Part shown: in pieces, positions 62,345 to 64,000 of the stretch
How positions within the stretch are numbered: position 1 is the first letter of the stretch
Layout of the letters: every line of letters starts with the position of its first letter
Assembly (NCBI RefSeq): GCF_018128225.1
Contig: NZ_CP072377.1
Coordinates: 186,001-250,000, forward strand
Length of the DNA: 64,000 nt
Direction of reading: 5' to 3'
Origin: Leptotrichia sp. oral taxon 218
GTDB lineage: Bacteria > Fusobacteriota > Fusobacteriia > Fusobacteriales > Leptotrichiaceae
Program-made: the position numbers and the translations under genes
Notes under the pieces: model-generated
The model's database searches: none
The model's input: only the letters and a program-made list of their open reading frames with translations
Told to the model about the DNA's origin: nothing

Positions 62345-62659
62345 GTGAAAAAAGAAAAAAAAGATAACATTTTCAAAAAAAATTTGTTGCTAGTATTGAT
62401 AATTATAGTAATAGGAATATTTCCCTTGTTATTTATAAAAGGAGCGGAATTTGGCGGTTCTGATGATAAGGGGGAAGAAATGATTCAAAAAATTAATCCA
62501 AATTACAAACCTTGGGCAAAAAATCTTTTTGAGTTGCCGGGAGGAGAAGTTGAAAGTCTTTTGTTTGCATTACAAGCTGCATTTGGAGCTGGAGTTGTTT
62601 GTTATGTGCTTGGATATTTGAGAGGGCGTAAAAAAGGTAGAGAAGAAGATGCTAATTGA
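62345..62659 (+). CDS. cbiN: Cobalt transporter accessory protein CbiN
   Basis: This 104-residue protein has two membrane segments (about 13-31 and 72-90) around a periplasmic loop with EFGGSDDKGEEMIQKINPNY and KPWAKNLFELPGGEVESLLF, matching CbiN. It helps load cobalt into CbiM. It starts at GTG 62345 after AGAGGTG and overlaps cbiQ by 11 bases. Confidence 0.92.
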   Translation: MKKEKKDNIFKKNLLLVLIIIVIGIFPLLFIKGAEFGGSDDKGEEMIQKINPNYKPWAKNLFELPGGEVESLLFALQAAFGAGVVCYVLGYLRGRKKGREEDAN

Positions 62660-63326
62660 TAAAATTTCATATAGAAGTTTGTTAAAAGAGATAAATCCTG
62701 CAATAAAAATATTTTTTATGGTAATAACTTTAATATTTTTAATTGTTACTGATAAAAAAGAAGTTTTTCTATTTAATTTTGTTTTATTTAATATAATTAT
62801 GCTATTTTTTGTAAAAGTAAAAGAATTGCTTTATTTATATGTTGTTCCAGCGTTTTTTATTTTTACGACAGCACTTTCGCTTTTATGGATAAAAAAAGAT
62901 ATGATAACATTTTTATTCCGCTCTTTTTCTTCAATTTGTGTGGTTTATGCTCTAATTTGTTCGACACCGATTTCAGATTTTGACTATGTTTTTGAGAAAT
63001 TAAAATTTCCAAAAATTTTTCGAGAATTATTTTTATTAATTTATAAATTTATTTTTGTACTTTTTGATGTGAAAGATAAGTTATTAAATGCACAAAATTC
63101 GAGATTGGGATATGTAAATTACAAAAATAGTCTAAAATCTTTTTCAATGTTAGTTGCAGCAATATTTAGAAAAACAGCTTATTACAATGAAAATTCAGTA
63201 AAAGCTGTAAATTCAAGGTTGGGAAAAAATTTTATCTTTATTCATAAAAAATATAAAAAAGTTGGAAAAGAAATTTTTTTCGTAATTTTTGTATGTTTAA
63301 TAAATTTGGTTATGGTGGTAGTATAA
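62649..63326 (+). CDS. cbiQ: ECF transporter transmembrane protein CbiQ
   Basis: This 225-residue T component couples the ATPase to CbiM. It has four or five membrane segments (about 18-36, 40-60, 64-85, 200-225) and the coupling-helix pattern NAQNSRLGYVNYK followed by KAVNSRLGKNF, the family's two A-R-G/S-R-L-like motifs. It starts inside the end of cbiN and overlaps cbiO by one base (TAATG). Confidence 0.9.
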   Translation: MLIDKISYRSLLKEINPAIKIFFMVITLIFLIVTDKKEVFLFNFVLFNIIMLFFVKVKELLYLYVVPAFFIFTTALSLLWIKKDMITFLFRSFSSICVVYALICSTPISDFDYVFEKLKFPKIFRELFLLIYKFIFVLFDVKDKLLNAQNSRLGYVNYKNSLKSFSMLVAAIFRKTAYYNENSVKAVNSRLGKNFIFIHKKYKKVGKEIFFVIFVCLINLVMVVV

Positions 63327-64000
63327 TGTTAAAATTAGAAAGTATTTGCTTTTCGTATGAAAAACAAAATAAGATTTTAAAAAATATCTCTCTTGATATA
63401 AAAAAGGGGGCAAAAACGGTATTTCTGGGAGAAAATGGTTCGGGGAAATCGACACTATTTTTTTTGTTAAATGGGTTGTTAAAGCCAGACAGTGGCGAAA
63501 TATATTTTAATGGGGAAAAATTAAAGTATAAAAAAAAAGATTTGGAAAATTTGAGAAAAAAAGTTGGAATTGTATTTCAAGATCCCGAAGTTCAGATTTT
63601 TGCGCCAACAGTTTATCAGGAAATGGCTTATGGGTTGCAAAATCTGAATTATTCAAATGAAAAAATTGAAGAAAAAATAAGTGAGATAAGTACTGATCTA
63701 AATATGAAAAAAATTTTAGAAAAACCTTGTCATCATTTGAGTTACGGACAAAAAAAAAGAGTGACAATAGCTTCAATTTTGGCAATGGAACCAGAAATTT
63801 TGGTACTGGATGAGCCGACGGCATGGCTTGATTTTAAAAATATAAAAAAAACATTAGAAATGATAGAAAATTTGTGTAAAAGAGGGAAGACGCTTGTGAT
63901 TTCTACGCATGACATAGATTTTGCGTACGAAGTTGCGGATTATATTTATATTTTAAATGAAGGAAAAATTGTGAAGCATGGAACTCGTAATGAAATTTTT
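63326..64000 (+). CDS. cbiO: Cobalt ECF transporter ATP-binding protein CbiO, partial
   Basis: The open frame runs to the window end, at about 225 codons. Walker A is LGENGSGKSTLFFLLNG, the Q-loop is VFQDPEVQIFAPTVYQEMAY, the signature is LSYGQKKRVTIAS, and Walker B is PEILVLDEPTAWLD, followed by the H-loop STHDIDFAYE. This is the ECF-type ATPase. A few dozen residues of the C-terminus may lie beyond the window. Confidence 0.94.
   Translation, partial: MLKLESICFSYEKQNKILKNISLDIKKGAKTVFLGENGSGKSTLFFLLNGLLKPDSGEIYFNGEKLKYKKKDLENLRKKVGIVFQDPEVQIFAPTVYQEMAYGLQNLNYSNEKIEEKISEISTDLNMKKILEKPCHHLSYGQKKRVTIASILAMEPEILVLDEPTAWLDFKNIKKTLEMIENLCKRGKTLVISTHDIDFAYEVADYIYILNEGKIVKHGTRNEIF

Noticed and set aside
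1-64000. tRNA or rRNA genes
   Set aside because: No cloverleaf-like GC-rich segments with GTTCRANNC arms were found. The GTTCAACGACTA at 50128 belongs to the group I intron P7.

Overview
The window is about 64 kb of very AT-rich bacterial DNA. Proteins are rich in Lys, Asn, Ile and Phe, A and T homopolymers are common, and ribosome-binding sites and -35/-10 promoters are clear. Gene content fits a fermentative Gram-negative anaerobe of the Fusobacteriota, most likely Leptotrichiaceae: a type V-type autotransporter barrel, class III ribonucleotide reductase, AhpC with an AhpF-like partner, a GH57 branching enzyme, a P-type-like type IV secretion system (T4SS) and a cobalamin-riboswitch-controlled Cbi cobalt transporter. 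The genus is an inference; no rRNA or tRNA gene is present to confirm it.

Layout. 1-15.4 kb is mostly housekeeping: the 3'-truncated end of an osmoprotectant ABC ATPase, a MarR regulator divergent from a quinone oxidoreductase with three operator-like palindromes between them, a spherulin-4-like hydrolase fused to an autotransporter barrel, an M23 peptidase, a lipid kinase, a GH57 enzyme, an unknown membrane protein, hisS and aspS. A DarT/DarG-like toxin-antitoxin pair and a broken DUF554 gene lie between hisS and aspS. 15.4-19.5 kb holds holA and a degenerate cassette region with a duplicated roughly 270-bp header, two paralogous small immunity-like proteins and toxin-like debris. 19.5-23 kb carries a TetR gene with two FMN-reductase-like genes, then ahpC and a stand-alone AhpF N-terminal domain.

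23.2-52.2 kb is a T4SS locus: a TraF-like S26 peptidase, VirB2-like pilins, VirB11, VirB8/TrbF, VirD4, VirB4, VirB3, VirB9, VirB10, five VirB6/TrbL-like polytopic proteins, two peptidoglycan hydrolases and several unrecognised AT-saturated proteins. I see no relaxase, integrase or partition gene, and both flanks are core genes. One VirB6-like gene is interrupted, exactly in frame, by an IStron: a group I intron fused to an IS605-type tnpB element. Its removal at the predicted splice sites would restore a 332-residue protein that aligns along its length with its paralogue at 28.3 kb. Four other genes in this locus are broken at A-runs, and all four continue in the -1 frame.

52.3-64 kb returns to core genes: nrdD-nrdG behind a pair of NrdR boxes, a lipoprotein, ylxM-ffh, a ClC channel with an RCK-C domain, cobQ, a cobalamin riboswitch and cbiMNQO (cbiO cut by the window end).
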